Positions 7,306 to 16,336 of a DNA stretch of 64,000 bases are shown piece by piece. The stretch covers positions 90,179 through 154,178 of the forward strand of contig JAWLBM010000006.1 of assembly GCA_041687675.1 (NCBI GenBank), read 5' to 3'. The notes under the pieces were generated by a model, which saw nothing but the letters and a program-made list of their open reading frames with translations, had not been told where the DNA came from and made no database searches. The position numbers and the translations under genes are program-made. This stretch comes from JAWLBM01 sp041687675. Lineage in GTDB: Bacteria; Pseudomonadota; Alphaproteobacteria; Rhizobiales; Pleomorphomonadaceae. Position 1 is the first letter of the stretch. Every line of letters begins with the position of its first letter.

Positions 7306-9969
7306 ATGGTCGTTCATGACAGGACCCAGCCCGCCGCCGTCGCGTCCGCGCCCTTCGACGCCGACCAGGCGAGGCTCGCGATCCGCCGGGCCGGCACGCT
7401 GATCCCGCCGCTGTTCCCGCTCGACCAGTTCGTCGCCGTGGCGCCGCTCTCGGGCTTCGAGGACCGGCCCTTCGAGGCCGCCTGCCGCGACGCCGCGGCG
7501 CTGTTCGGCGCCCGCACCCACCTGCCCCTCGCCGAGTACCGGCGGCAGTTCGCCGAAGGCCGGCTGCCGCGCGCGCGGCTGCGGCCGGCGCTCGCCGCAC
7601 GGCTCGGCGCGGCCGCGGAAGCCGAGGTCGCCCCCGGCGTCACCGCCCTCGACCTGGCGCTCGCCCGGCTGGCGGCCGAGACCGCCCCGCCGTCCCATCT
7701 CGCGGCGGCGAAGCGGGCGGTCGCGTCGGCGTCCTCCGAAATCCTCGCCCGGGTCGCGCCCGCCGCGCCCGCCTCGCCGTCGCGGATCGACCGGCTGCCG
7801 CCGGCGGGCGCGGCCGCGGCCGACGCCTTCGTCGCCAAGTGGTGCGCCGCCTTCCTCGGCGGCGAGGCCGCCGCGATGCCGATGCCGGGCCGTCAGCTCG
7901 GCCTCTGGCGGGCGGTGAAGCGGCTCGCGGCCGCCGACCCGGACCTCGCCGCCTTCGCCGGCCCGATGGCCGGCGCAGAGCTGGCCGCGATGGCGGACGA
8001 CCCGGTCGAGGCGGTGGTGGCCGCGGCGGCCTTCCTCGACGCGGACGACCCGGCCTGGCTGATCTCGCGGCTCTTCGCGCGCCTTCCCGGCTACGCCGGC
8101 CACCTGCGCTGGCGGACCGACTATGCCGGCCCGGACGCGCCCGCCGCATCGCCGGCCGACCTCGCCGACCTCGCCGCCCTGTGGTTCGCCGTCGAGCGGC
8201 TGGCGCCGGCGCTGCCCGCCTCGATCTCGCCGCAGGCCGATCCGCTGGCCGGGGTGGCGCCGCGGCTCGCCGCCGCCGCCGCCGCCGCCGCCGTCACCGC
8301 CGAGGCGCTCGGCCGGGTGCCGTCCGGCGCCGTCGACGCCACCGTGCTCGCCGGCGCGATGCCTGACGCCGACCTCGCGATGGCCTGCCTCGAGGCGGCG
8401 GAGGAGACCTTCCGCGCCGGCCTCCTCCCGAAGCTCGCCGCCTCGGCGGCCCGGGTTCCGGCGCCCGAGGACGCGACGCGGCCGGCCGCGCAGGTGGTGT
8501 TCTGCATCGACGTGCGCTCCGAGCCCTTCCGGCGGGCGCTGGAGAGCGTCGGCCCCTACGAGACCTTCGGCTACGCCGGCTTCTTCGGGATTCCGATGGC
8601 GATCGCCGGCCGCGACGGGCGGCCGCGGACGCGGCTCCTGCCGGTGCTGCTCTCGCCGAGGCACGAGGTGGTCTCGGCCCCCGCCGCCGAGGCAGCCGAG
8701 GCCGCCGAGGAGGCGGTGAGAGGCGAGCGGCGGCACGAGGCGGCCGGCGGGCTGTTCTCGCGGCTGAAGCAGGGCGTCGCCACCGCCTTCGGCACCGCCG
8801 AGGCGGTCGGGCCGCTCGCCGGCGCCGGGCTCCTCGCCCGCTCGATCGCCCCGGCCGCCACGGCGCGCTTCGCCCGGCGCTTCGCCGGCGCCGACAAGGC
8901 GCGCGAGGCGTTCCGGCCGGCGCCGGCCTTCACCTGCGACGACGGCAGCACGATCGGGCTTACCCTCGACGAGCAGGTCGCCTGCGCCGAGGCCTTCCTC
9001 GCTCTGACCGGCTTCCCGGCGGCGATGGCGCGGCTGGTGGTGCTCGCCGGCCATGGCTCCAGCACGGTCAACAATCCCTATGCCGCCGCCTACGACTGCG
9101 GCGCCTGCGGCGGCCATCGGGGCGAGCAGAGCGCCCGGCTGCTGGCGCAGATCATGAACGCGCCGGAGGTCCGCGCCCGGCTCGCCGCCGCCGGCCGGCC
9201 GATCCCCGATGGCACCGTGTTCGTCGGCGCCGAGCACGACACCACCACCGACGAGGTGACGCTGTTCGACCGGGCGCTCGTGCCGGCAAGCCACGGAGAC
9301 GACCTCGCCCGGCTCGAGGCGAACCTGGCGGAGGCCGGCCGGATCAACCGGGCGCGGCGGCTGGCCCGCCTCGGGGTCGAGCGCCTAGCGGACGACGAGG
9401 CGGCGGTCCGGGCCTCCGACTGGTCGGAGGTGCGGCCGGAGTGGGGCCTTGCCCGCAACGCCGCCTTCGTGGTCGGCCAGCGCAGCCTCACCGCCTCGCA
9501 CGACCTCGACGGGCGGGTGTTCCTGCACTCCTACGACTGGCGCATGGACCCCGAGGGCAAGGCGTTGACGGTGATCCTCACTGCGCCGATGGTGGTCGCG
9601 GAGTGGATCAACACCCAGTACTTCTTCTCCACCGTCGACAACGAGCGCTTCGGCTCCGGCGACAAGGTGACCCAGAACGTGCTCGGCGGCTTCGCCATCG
9701 TCCAGGGCAACGGCGGCGACCTGAAGGTAGGCCTGCCGCGCCAGGCGGTGTTCGACGACGACGGCCGGCCCTGGCACGAGCCGCTCCGGCTCACCTCGGT
9801 CGTCCACGCCCCGGCGGAGCGGGTCCTCGCGGTGATCGCGGCCAACGACGTCCTGAAGCGGCTGTTCGGCAACGGCTGGGTGGCGCTCAGGGTGATCGAT
9901 CCGCAAACCGGCCGGCTGCTGCGGCTGACGTCCGCCCTCGATTTCGAGGACGAACCGGCGGCGGCCTGA
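7306..9969 (+). CDS. dabA: DabA: DUF2309 subunit of the DAB inorganic-carbon transporter
   Basis: An 887-residue protein of the DUF2309/UPF0753 family, now known as DabA, a beta-carbonic-anhydrase-like subunit that hydrates CO2 vectorially to bicarbonate. Expected zinc-site residues are present: C400 and D402 in FCIDVRSEPF, H583 in AGHGSSTVNNP, and C598 in YDCGACGG; the H-to-C spacing of 15 matches the characterised enzyme. The start is the ATG at 7306 (MVVHDRTQP), 32 bases after dabB; a much longer open frame upstream is an artefact of GC-rich DNA. The pair should raise cytoplasmic bicarbonate, for carboxylases or autotrophy. Confidence 0.95.
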   Translation: MVVHDRTQPAAVASAPFDADQARLAIRRAGTLIPPLFPLDQFVAVAPLSGFEDRPFEAACRDAAALFGARTHLPLAEYRRQFAEGRLPRARLRPALAARLGAAAEAEVAPGVTALDLALARLAAETAPPSHLAAAKRAVASASSEILARVAPAAPASPSRIDRLPPAGAAAADAFVAKWCAAFLGGEAAAMPMPGRQLGLWRAVKRLAAADPDLAAFAGPMAGAELAAMADDPVEAVVAAAAFLDADDPAWLISRLFARLPGYAGHLRWRTDYAGPDAPAASPADLADLAALWFAVERLAPALPASISPQADPLAGVAPRLAAAAAAAAVTAEALGRVPSGAVDATVLAGAMPDADLAMACLEAAEETFRAGLLPKLAASAARVPAPEDATRPAAQVVFCIDVRSEPFRRALESVGPYETFGYAGFFGIPMAIAGRDGRPRTRLLPVLLSPRHEVVSAPAAEAAEAAEEAVRGERRHEAAGGLFSRLKQGVATAFGTAEAVGPLAGAGLLARSIAPAATARFARRFAGADKAREAFRPAPAFTCDDGSTIGLTLDEQVACAEAFLALTGFPAAMARLVVLAGHGSSTVNNPYAAAYDCGACGGHRGEQSARLLAQIMNAPEVRARLAAAGRPIPDGTVFVGAEHDTTTDEVTLFDRALVPASHGDDLARLEANLAEAGRINRARRLARLGVERLADDEAAVRASDWSEVRPEWGLARNAAFVVGQRSLTASHDLDGRVFLHSYDWRMDPEGKALTVILTAPMVVAEWINTQYFFSTVDNERFGSGDKVTQNVLGGFAIVQGNGGDLKVGLPRQAVFDDDGRPWHEPLRLTSVVHAPAERVLAVIAANDVLKRLFGNGWVALRVIDPQTGRLLRLTSALDFEDEPAAA

Positions 9970-10043
9970 TCCGGGCTTTACGAATGGCGTCGCCCGTGTC
10001 CCAATCGGGCGCAGCGCAACAAAGGGGGGAGCCGCGAAAGCCC

Positions 10044-11768
10044 ATGGACGCGAAGGTCTTCGACAAGAGCCGGCTGCCGAGCCGCCACGTCACCGAGGGG
10101 CCGAGCCGGGCGCCGCACCGCTCCTACCTCTACGCCATGGGCCTCTCCTCAGAGCAGATCCACCAGCCGCTGGTCGGGGTCGCCAGCTGCTGGAACGAGG
10201 CGGCGCCCTGCAACATCTCGCTGATGCGGCAGGCGCAGGCGGTGAAGAAGGGCGTCGCCGCGGCGAACGGCACCCCGCGCGAGTTCTGCACCATCACCGT
10301 CACCGACGGCATCGCCATGGGGCACCAGGGGATGAAGGCCTCGCTGGTCAGCCGCGAGGTGATCGCCGACAGCGTCGAGCTCACCATGCGCGGCCATTGC
10401 TACGACGCCCTCGTCGGCCTCGCCGGCTGCGACAAGTCGCTGCCCGGCATGATGATGGCGATGGTGCGGCTCAACGTGCCGTCGATCTTCATCTACGGCG
10501 GCTCGATCCTGCCCGGCACCTTCAAGGGCCGACAGGTGACCATCCAGGACCTGTTCGAGGCGGTCGGCATGCACGCCGTCGGCCGGATGAGCGACGAGGA
10601 CCTCGACGAACTGGAGAAGGTGGCCTGCCCCTCGGCCGGCGCCTGCGGCGCCCAGTTCACCGCCAACACCATGGCGACCGTCTCCGAGGCGATCGGCCTC
10701 GCGCTGCCCTATTCCGCCGGCGCGCCGGCCCCCTACGAGATCCGCGACCGCTTCTGCTCCGCCGCCGGCGAGAAGGTGATGGACCTCGTCTCCCGCAACA
10801 TCCGACCGCGCGACATCGTCACCCGCAAGGCGCTGGAGAACGCCGCCACCGTGGTCGCCGCCTCCGGCGGCTCCACCAACGCCGCCCTGCACCTGCCGGC
10901 GATCGCCCACGAGGCCGGCATCGACTTCGACCTGTTCGAGGTGGCGAAGATCTTCCAGCGCACCCCCTACATCGCCGACCTGAAGCCCGGCGGCAGGTAC
11001 GTCGCCAAGGACCTGTTCGAGGCCGGCGGCATCCCGCTGCTGATGAAGGCCCTGCTCGACGGCGGATATCTCCACGGCGACTGCCTGACGGTCACCGGCC
11101 GCACGATCGCCGAGAACCTCGCCTCGGTGCGGTGGAACGACCAGCAGGATGTGGTCTACCCGGTGTCGAACCCGATCACCCCCACCGGCGGCGTGGTCGG
11201 CCTGTCGGGCAACCTCGCCCCCGACGGGGCGATCGTGAAGGTCGCAGGCATGAAGAGCCTCGCCTTCTCGGGCCCGGCGCGCTGCTTCGACGACGAGGAG
11301 AGCTGCTTCGCAGCCGTCCAGGAGAAGCGCATCCGCGAGGGCGAGGTGCTGGTGATCCGCTACGAGGGCCCGCGCGGCGGCCCCGGCATGCGCGAGATGC
11401 TGGCGACCACCGCCGCGCTCTACGGCCAGGGCCTCGGCGACAAGGTGGCGCTGATCACCGACGGTCGCTTCTCCGGCGCCACGCGCGGCTTCTGCATCGG
11501 CCACGTCGGACCCGAGGCGGCGGTGGGCGGCCCGATCGGCCTCATCCGCGACGGCGACATCATCGACATCGACGCCGTCGCCGGCACCCTCTCGGTGCGC
11601 CTCACCGACGAGGACCTCGCCGCCCGCCGCGCCGCCTGGACCCCGCGCGAGACGGCGATCCGCTCCGGCGCGATCTGGAAGTACGCCCAGGGCGTCAGTT
11701 CCGCCCGCACGGGGGCGGTGACCCACCCCGGAGGGGCGGCGGGCGACGCGGCCTACGCGGACGTGTGA
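10044..11768 (+). CDS. ilvD: Dihydroxy-acid dehydratase
   Basis: A 574-residue IlvD/Edd-family enzyme that converts 2,3-dihydroxy-isovalerate and -methylvalerate to the 2-keto acids in valine/isoleucine synthesis. Iron-sulfur cysteines are visible in GLAGCDKSLPGM (C129) and CPSAGACGAQFTAN (C195, C201), and GGSTNAALHLPAIAHEAG and GRFSGATRGFCIGHVGPEA are typical of IlvD. The start at 10044 (MDAKVFDKSRL) has a GGGGGGAGCCGCG leader; the longer open frame starting inside dabA is rejected. No other ilv genes are adjacent. A sugar-acid dehydratase of the same family is a weaker alternative. Confidence 0.93.
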   Translation: MDAKVFDKSRLPSRHVTEGPSRAPHRSYLYAMGLSSEQIHQPLVGVASCWNEAAPCNISLMRQAQAVKKGVAAANGTPREFCTITVTDGIAMGHQGMKASLVSREVIADSVELTMRGHCYDALVGLAGCDKSLPGMMMAMVRLNVPSIFIYGGSILPGTFKGRQVTIQDLFEAVGMHAVGRMSDEDLDELEKVACPSAGACGAQFTANTMATVSEAIGLALPYSAGAPAPYEIRDRFCSAAGEKVMDLVSRNIRPRDIVTRKALENAATVVAASGGSTNAALHLPAIAHEAGIDFDLFEVAKIFQRTPYIADLKPGGRYVAKDLFEAGGIPLLMKALLDGGYLHGDCLTVTGRTIAENLASVRWNDQQDVVYPVSNPITPTGGVVGLSGNLAPDGAIVKVAGMKSLAFSGPARCFDDEESCFAAVQEKRIREGEVLVIRYEGPRGGPGMREMLATTAALYGQGLGDKVALITDGRFSGATRGFCIGHVGPEAAVGGPIGLIRDGDIIDIDAVAGTLSVRLTDEDLAARRAAWTPRETAIRSGAIWKYAQGVSSARTGAVTHPGGAAGDAAYADV

Positions 11769-11940
11769 GCCCTCCGTCCGGACCGTGGCTGCGCCGACCG
11801 GCGACCCGCGTGCCGCACCCGTCAATCGGTCGCAGCCGAAGGGCTGGCCTTCGCAGCGCGCCGGCACGATTTTCCGCCACGGGCTTGGCGTGGCGGGCGC
11901 CGGGCTGGTAGTGGAGAGCCGGGAGGGCGACGGAAGCGGC

Positions 11941-13620
11941 ATGGCGGCGGCGGTGGAAGCGGACGTGGACATCGCGACGGCGCGGCCGGCGCGGCCGGCG
12001 ATCGCCCTGTCCGTCGCGGCGGCGCTGCTGGCGATTCCGCAGGCCTTCCTGATCGGTGACATCGTCGCCGTGGTTGTGATCGGCCCGCAGGCGGGGCTCA
12101 CCGGGCTCGGCTTCGCCGCGCTGGCCGCGGGCCTCGCCCTCGTCGGCGCGCTCCGCATCCTCGGCGACGCCGTCGCCACCGGGATGGCGGCGGCCGACGC
12201 GGTCGCCTTCAAGCGGCGGCTGCGGCGGCGCTGGTTCTCCGTCGCCGCCGCCTGGTCTCCGGTCGCCGGCGACCGGCCCTCGACCGGCGAGGTGGCCTCG
12301 ACCCTGGTCGACCGGGTGGAGACCCTCGACCCGTGGTTCGTCCGCTACGCGCTCGCGCGGGCGCGCATGACCGTCGTGCCGGTCGCGGTGGTGCTCGCCG
12401 TCGCGCCGGTGAGCTGGGTCGTCGCGCTCCTCCTCCTCGCCGCCGGTCCGCTGATCCCGGTGCTGATGTCGCTGATCGGGGCGAAGGCGCGCGACCTCGG
12501 CCGCAAGCAGATCGACGAGACCGCCGGCCTCACCGGCCTTCTCATGGATCGGGTCCGCGGCCTTGCCACCATCCGCGCCCTCGGCGCCTCGGAGCGGGTC
12601 GCCGCCGACCTCGCCGAGACCGGCGAGCGCCTGCGCGGCCGCACCATGCAGGTGCTGGCCGTCGCCTTCCTCTCCTCGGCGGTGCTGGAATTCTTCGCCT
12701 CCGTGGGCATCGCGCTGGCGGCGATCTTCGTCGGCTTCCACCTGATGGGCTGGTTCGAGGTGGGCGGCGACTTCGGCCTCGCCGGCGGCGTGGCCATGCT
12801 GGTCCTGGCGCCGGAGTTCTTCCAGCCGCTGCGCGACTTCGCCGGAGCCTACCACGACCGGGCCACGGCCCTTTCCCTGTCGGACCGCGCCGCCGAGACC
12901 TTCCGTGCCGGCCGGCCGGCGATGCCCGTCTCCGCCGCCCGGCGGGACGGCGGCGCGATGGCGCCCGTTGCGGTCCGCGTCGAGGACGTCGCGGTCGAGG
13001 CGCCGGACAGCGGCCGCCGGCTCCTGGAGGGGGTCACGCTCGACATCCGCCCCGGCGAGCACGTGGCGCTGACGGGAGCGAGCGGGGCGGGCAAGAGCCT
13101 GCTCCTCTACGCCGTCGCCGGGCTGGTCGCGCCGGCGTCCGGCAGGATCCTCCTCGACGGCCGGGCGCCGGGCGAGAAGTCGCCGCCGACGGGCTGGATC
13201 GGCCAGGAGCCCTTCGTCCTGCACGGATCCGTGCTGGCCAACCTGGCGTCCGATCCGGAGGCCCCGCCGGACCGCGCCGCCGCCGGGGCGGTTCTCGACG
13301 CGGTGGGCCTCGCGCCGGTGGTCGCGCGGATGCCGCGCGGCCTGCTCACCCCGCTCGGCGAGACCGGCGCCGGGCTCTCGCGCGGGGAACTGCGACGCGT
13401 CACCATCGCCCGGGCGCTCTCCTCCGGCGCCGGCCTCCTCCTCGCCGACGAGCCGACCGCTGACCTCGACGAGGTGACCGCCCGCGAGGTGGCCGATGCG
13501 CTCCTCGCCGCCGCCGCCGGCCGGACATTGCTGCTCGCCACCCACGACGCGGCGCTGGCGCGGCGGATGGACCGCGAGTTCCGGGTCGAAGCCGGGCGGA
13601 TCCGGGAGGTGCGGCGGTGA
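11941..13620 (+). CDS. cydD: CydD: thiol reductant ABC exporter subunit
   Basis: A 559-residue exporter half: about 300 residues of six-helix membrane domain, then an ATPase domain with Walker A GASGAGKS (about 378-385), signature LSRGE (divergent from LSGGQ) and Walker B LLLADEP. CydDC exports glutathione and cysteine to the periplasm and is needed for cytochrome bd and periplasmic thiol balance. KQIDETAGLTGLLMDRVRGLATIRALGA is typical of CydD. The start at 11941 (MAAAVEADVDIA) has a GGGAGGG site upstream; the longer frame from 11785 lacks one. It overlaps cydC by 4 bases (GTGA). Confidence 0.92.
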   Translation: MAAAVEADVDIATARPARPAIALSVAAALLAIPQAFLIGDIVAVVVIGPQAGLTGLGFAALAAGLALVGALRILGDAVATGMAAADAVAFKRRLRRRWFSVAAAWSPVAGDRPSTGEVASTLVDRVETLDPWFVRYALARARMTVVPVAVVLAVAPVSWVVALLLLAAGPLIPVLMSLIGAKARDLGRKQIDETAGLTGLLMDRVRGLATIRALGASERVAADLAETGERLRGRTMQVLAVAFLSSAVLEFFASVGIALAAIFVGFHLMGWFEVGGDFGLAGGVAMLVLAPEFFQPLRDFAGAYHDRATALSLSDRAAETFRAGRPAMPVSAARRDGGAMAPVAVRVEDVAVEAPDSGRRLLEGVTLDIRPGEHVALTGASGAGKSLLLYAVAGLVAPASGRILLDGRAPGEKSPPTGWIGQEPFVLHGSVLANLASDPEAPPDRAAAGAVLDAVGLAPVVARMPRGLLTPLGETGAGLSRGELRRVTIARALSSGAGLLLADEPTADLDEVTAREVADALLAAAAGRTLLLATHDAALARRMDREFRVEAGRIREVRR

Positions 13621-15263
13621 CCGGCAGCCGCGCCGTCCTCGCGGTCGTCCGCCGCTTCGGCGCCCGCTATCCCTGGCGCTTCGCCGCCGGGATCCTGCTC
13701 ACGGCCGCCGCGGCGGCCGCGGGCGCGGGCCTTCTCGCCGTCTCCGGCCAGCTGATCGCCGGCGCCGGCCTCGCCGGGCTCGGCCTGATCGTCTTCGACA
13801 CCTTCGGCCCGAGCGCGGAGATCCGCTTCTTCGCGGTCGCCCGCACGCTGCTGCGCTACGGCGAACGGATGGCCAGCCACGATGCGACCCTCCGCTTCCT
13901 CGCCGACCTCAGGATCGACGTCTTCCGCGGCCTTGCCGCCGGCTTCCGCGGGACGGAGCGGCCGGCAGTGCTGTTCAACCGGCTGACCGGCGACCTCGAT
14001 TCCCTCGACGGCGTGATGATCCGGCTCGCCATCCCGGTGATCGCGGGGCTCCTGGTGCTCGCCGGCGCGGCGGCGATCCTCTGGACGATCGACCCGGTGC
14101 TGGCGCTTGCGGTGACCGTTCCGATCGCCCTCGGCGGCCTCCTCGCGCCCCTCGCGGCGGCCTCGCGGGCGACGGCGGAGGTGCGGCGCAAGCTGTTCGC
14201 CCTCGACGCGGCCCGCGTCCGCATCGCCGACATCGACCGCGGCCGCGCCAGCCTCGCCGCCTCTGGGGGCCTTGCCACCCGTCTCGCCGGGGTCGAGGAC
14301 GCCTTCGACCGCGCGGCGGCGGCGGACCTCCGGCTCGCCGCCCTCGACCGGGCGCTGCGCGTCGCCGCCGGGCTCGGCGCCCATGCCGGGCTCGTCGGCG
14401 CGGCGCTCGCAGCGGCGCCGCTGACGGGGACGGGCGCGCTGACCGGCCTCGGCTTCACCGCCGTGCTGCTCGCCGCCTTCGCGCTCGGCGAGGTGGTGGC
14501 CCCCGTCCGCGGCGTCGCGCTCGACTTCGGGCGCTGGGCCGTCGCGGCCCGGCGGCTGATGCCGCTGGTCGGGTCCGCGGTCGCCGGCCTCCCGCCGGCC
14601 GCCGCCGCGCTCCGCCCGCCGGGCATCGAGCTCGACCGTGTCGCCGTCCGCCGGCCCGGAGCCGGGGCGGCGCGGCTCGAGGACGTCCGCCTCTCCGTCG
14701 CGCCGGGCGAGCGGGTGGCGCTGGTCGGCCCCAGCGGCTCTGGCAAGTCGACGGTGATCGGCGTTCTCGCCGGAGTGGTGCCCGCCGCCTCCGGCCGGGT
14801 GTGCCTCTCCGGCGACGCCGCGCCGCGGATCGCCTGGCTCGGCCAGCGCACCGAGCTCTTCCGGGGCACCGTCGCCGAGAACCTGCGCCTCGCCGACCCG
14901 GAGGCCGACGACGAGCGCCTCTGCGCCGTGCTGCGCGCCGCCCGCCTCCTCGAGGCGCTCGGGCCCGAGGGGCTCGGGCGTCGCCTCGGCGACGAGGGAT
15001 CCGGCCTGTCCGGCGGCGAGCGGCGGCGCCTCGCCCTCGCCCGGCTGATGCTGCAGGAGCCGGACCTCGTCCTCCTCGACGAGCCGACCGAGGGGCTGGA
15101 CGAGGAGACCGCCGCGGCGGTCTTCTCCGAAATCCTCGGCTGGTGCGCGGGCCGGACGCTGCTCTACGCCACCCACCGCCCCGGCGAGGCGGCGCTCGCC
15201 GACCGGGTCGTCACCGTCGCGGCGGGGCGGGTGGTGGAGGTCGAGGCGGCCGCGCGCGGCTGA
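13617..15263 (+). CDS. cydC: CydC: thiol reductant ABC exporter subunit
   Basis: A 548-residue partner of CydD, starting at a GTG that overlaps the cydD stop. The membrane domain occupies about 1-310 (including EIRFFAVARTLLRYGERMASHDATLRFLADLR, the usual CydC signature), and the ATPase domain has Walker A GPSGSGKST, signature LSGGERRR and Walker B LVLLDEPTEGLD. The D and C subunits form a heterodimer in the inner membrane. No cydAB genes lie in the window. The downstream TetR gene is convergent, with a 4-base gap. Confidence 0.93.
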   Translation: MTGSRAVLAVVRRFGARYPWRFAAGILLTAAAAAAGAGLLAVSGQLIAGAGLAGLGLIVFDTFGPSAEIRFFAVARTLLRYGERMASHDATLRFLADLRIDVFRGLAAGFRGTERPAVLFNRLTGDLDSLDGVMIRLAIPVIAGLLVLAGAAAILWTIDPVLALAVTVPIALGGLLAPLAAASRATAEVRRKLFALDAARVRIADIDRGRASLAASGGLATRLAGVEDAFDRAAAADLRLAALDRALRVAAGLGAHAGLVGAALAAAPLTGTGALTGLGFTAVLLAAFALGEVVAPVRGVALDFGRWAVAARRLMPLVGSAVAGLPPAAAALRPPGIELDRVAVRRPGAGAARLEDVRLSVAPGERVALVGPSGSGKSTVIGVLAGVVPAASGRVCLSGDAAPRIAWLGQRTELFRGTVAENLRLADPEADDERLCAVLRAARLLEALGPEGLGRRLGDEGSGLSGGERRRLALARLMLQEPDLVLLDEPTEGLDEETAAAVFSEILGWCAGRTLLYATHRPGEAALADRVVTVAAGRVVEVEAAARG

Positions 15264-15267
15264 CAGG

Positions 15268-15852
15268 TCACGCGCCGGCCAGCGCCGCCCGGACCAGGAA
15301 CCGCACCCGGCCGGACAGCACTTCCCGGCCGACCCGCCCGAGCTTGCCGTCGAGGCCGAGCACGACGACGCCGTGGGTGCCGGCGAACAGCGCGTGGGCC
15401 ATCTCCCGGACCTCGTCCGCCGGCCTGTCGGGGAACAGCCGCTCAAGCGGGCCGACCAGGTGGCCGAATACCTGGTCGAGCGTCGCGCCGTACCAGTCCG
15501 GCAGCGGATAGGCCTCCGGCAGTCGGTGCTCGAACAGCGCCCGCCAGCGGCGCGTCTCCCGCACGGCGAAGTCGAGGTAGGCCTCCGCCAGCGCCACCAG
15601 CTGGGCGGCCGGCTCGTCCGCGCCGGCGGCCGCGCCGGTCATCACCCGGTCCAGCGCCTCCAGCGTGCGCTGGTTCGCCGCGAGGATCAGCCCGTCGAGA
15701 TCCGGGAAGACGTTGTAGATCGCGCCGACGGCGCAGCCCGCCGTCTCCGCGAGCGCCCGCGCCTTCACCGCCGCCAGCCCGCCCTCTTCGATCGCCGCCT
15801 CCGCGGCCTCCACCAGCCGCCCCCTGAGCTGCTCCCGCCTGTCCGCCACCAT
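15268..15852 (-). CDS. TetR-family transcriptional repressor
   Basis: A 194-residue TetR regulator. The N-terminal helix-turn-helix is visible at about 10-55 (LRGRLVEAAEAAIEEGGLAAVKARALAETAGCAVGAIYNVFPD). Two ATG codons compete: 15858 (MGMVADRR) has the AAAGGAG site touching it, while 15852 (MVADRREQ) leaves 6 bases, so 15852 is preferred. The C-terminal ligand domain is of the TetR_C type. Three copies of one palindrome sit upstream, the first covering its own ribosome-site region, so it very likely represses itself and the small divergent gene. The inducer is unknown. Confidence 0.9.
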   Translation of the reverse strand: MVADRREQLRGRLVEAAEAAIEEGGLAAVKARALAETAGCAVGAIYNVFPDLDGLILAANQRTLEALDRVMTGAAAGADEPAAQLVALAEAYLDFAVRETRRWRALFEHRLPEAYPLPDWYGATLDQVFGHLVGPLERLFPDRPADEVREMAHALFAGTHGVVVLGLDGKLGRVGREVLSGRVRFLVRAALAGA

Positions 15853-15863
15853 CCCCATCTCCT

Positions 15864-15880
15864 TTTGAACGGCGTTCAAA
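15864..15880. promoter_or_regulatory. TetR operator copy 1 (TTTGAAC-GGC-GTTCAAA)
   Basis: A perfect 7-base inverted repeat around a 3-base centre. It lies 12 bases upstream of the TetR start and overlaps the position of its ribosome-binding site on the minus strand, so occupancy would block transcription or initiation of the regulator. Confidence 0.75.
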
Positions 15881-15886
15881 AAAGTG

Positions 15887-15903
15887 CTTGAACGACGTTC
15901 AAG
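15887..15903. promoter_or_regulatory. TetR operator copy 2 (CTTGAAC-GAC-GTTCAAG)
   Basis: A second perfect inverted repeat with the same GAAC-N3-GTTC core, centre 23 bases from copy 1. It is 83 bases upstream of the small divergent gene. Confidence 0.75.
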
Positions 15904-15921
15904 GTTGTGCCATGCAGTGAC

Positions 15922-15936
15922 ATGAACATCGTTCAT
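15922..15936. promoter_or_regulatory. TetR operator copy 3 (ATGAAC-ATC-GTTCAT)
   Basis: A third inverted repeat with the same core, centre 34 bases from copy 2. It lies 49 bases upstream of the small divergent coding region, where it could block its promoter. Confidence 0.68.
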
Positions 15937-15985
15937 AGCGGCGCCGAGGCGCTGCTGCAAGGGGAACGAGCAGAGGAGGGAAGGC

Positions 15986-16159
15986 ATGTACAGAGGAAAT
16001 GGAACGTCGGCGCCTCGCCCGGGCCGGCTTTGCTCGCTGGTTATGGCGACCGTCTGCGGCGGGGCCGCCGCCAGCCTGGCCACCTTCGCCCTGTGGTCGC
16101 GATTGCTCGAGGCGCTCCAACTGCCGATGATGATCGCCAGAGCGCTGCCGCTGCCGTGA
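15986..16159 (+). CDS. Small single-pass membrane protein, 57 residues
   Basis: A short open frame read directly from the sequence. It has a near-perfect ribosome site (GAGGAGG at 15973-15979) 6 bases before the ATG. The product begins MYRGNGTSAPRPGR, then has a hydrophobic stretch at residues 15-37 (LCSLVMATVCGGAAASLATF...) flanked by R11/R14 and R39, so one membrane helix, N-terminus inside, is likely; the rest is a short amphipathic tail. It is the only gene divergent from the TetR repressor and lies behind operators 2 and 3, so it is the obvious target. No function is recognised. It may act as a small regulator or stress peptide. Confidence 0.6.
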   Translation: MYRGNGTSAPRPGRLCSLVMATVCGGAAASLATFALWSRLLEALQLPMMIARALPLP

Positions 16160-16208
16160 TCACGAGACGCCTGGACGCGCGACAGACCCTTCAACTTGTC
16201 CCTGTATC

Positions 16209-16237
16209 GTGACTGGTTGTAATAAAAGGAATATATT
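16209..16237 (+). promoter_or_regulatory. Probable promoter of the RTX gene
   Basis: Boxes GTGACT (16209-16214) and TATATT (16232-16237) are separated by 17 bases, in an AT-rich stretch that is unusual for this genome. Transcription would begin near 16244 and leave a leader of about 90 bases. The -35 box is a weak match, so this is a candidate only. Confidence 0.45.
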
Positions 16238-16336
16238 ACGGTATAAAAGGCCCGAAATCGCTTGAACTGCGCATGTCGCGGTGGTATCGCATCACATCGC
16301 AACAATTACCTACCATCCAAGCTGCGAGTGTGACAC

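Noticed and set aside
7225..9294. 689-codon frame opposite dabA
   Set aside because: Antisense low-complexity shadow of dabA.
9441..10043. Upstream extension of ilvD
   Set aside because: It overlaps the dabA end in another frame; IlvD homology begins at 10044.
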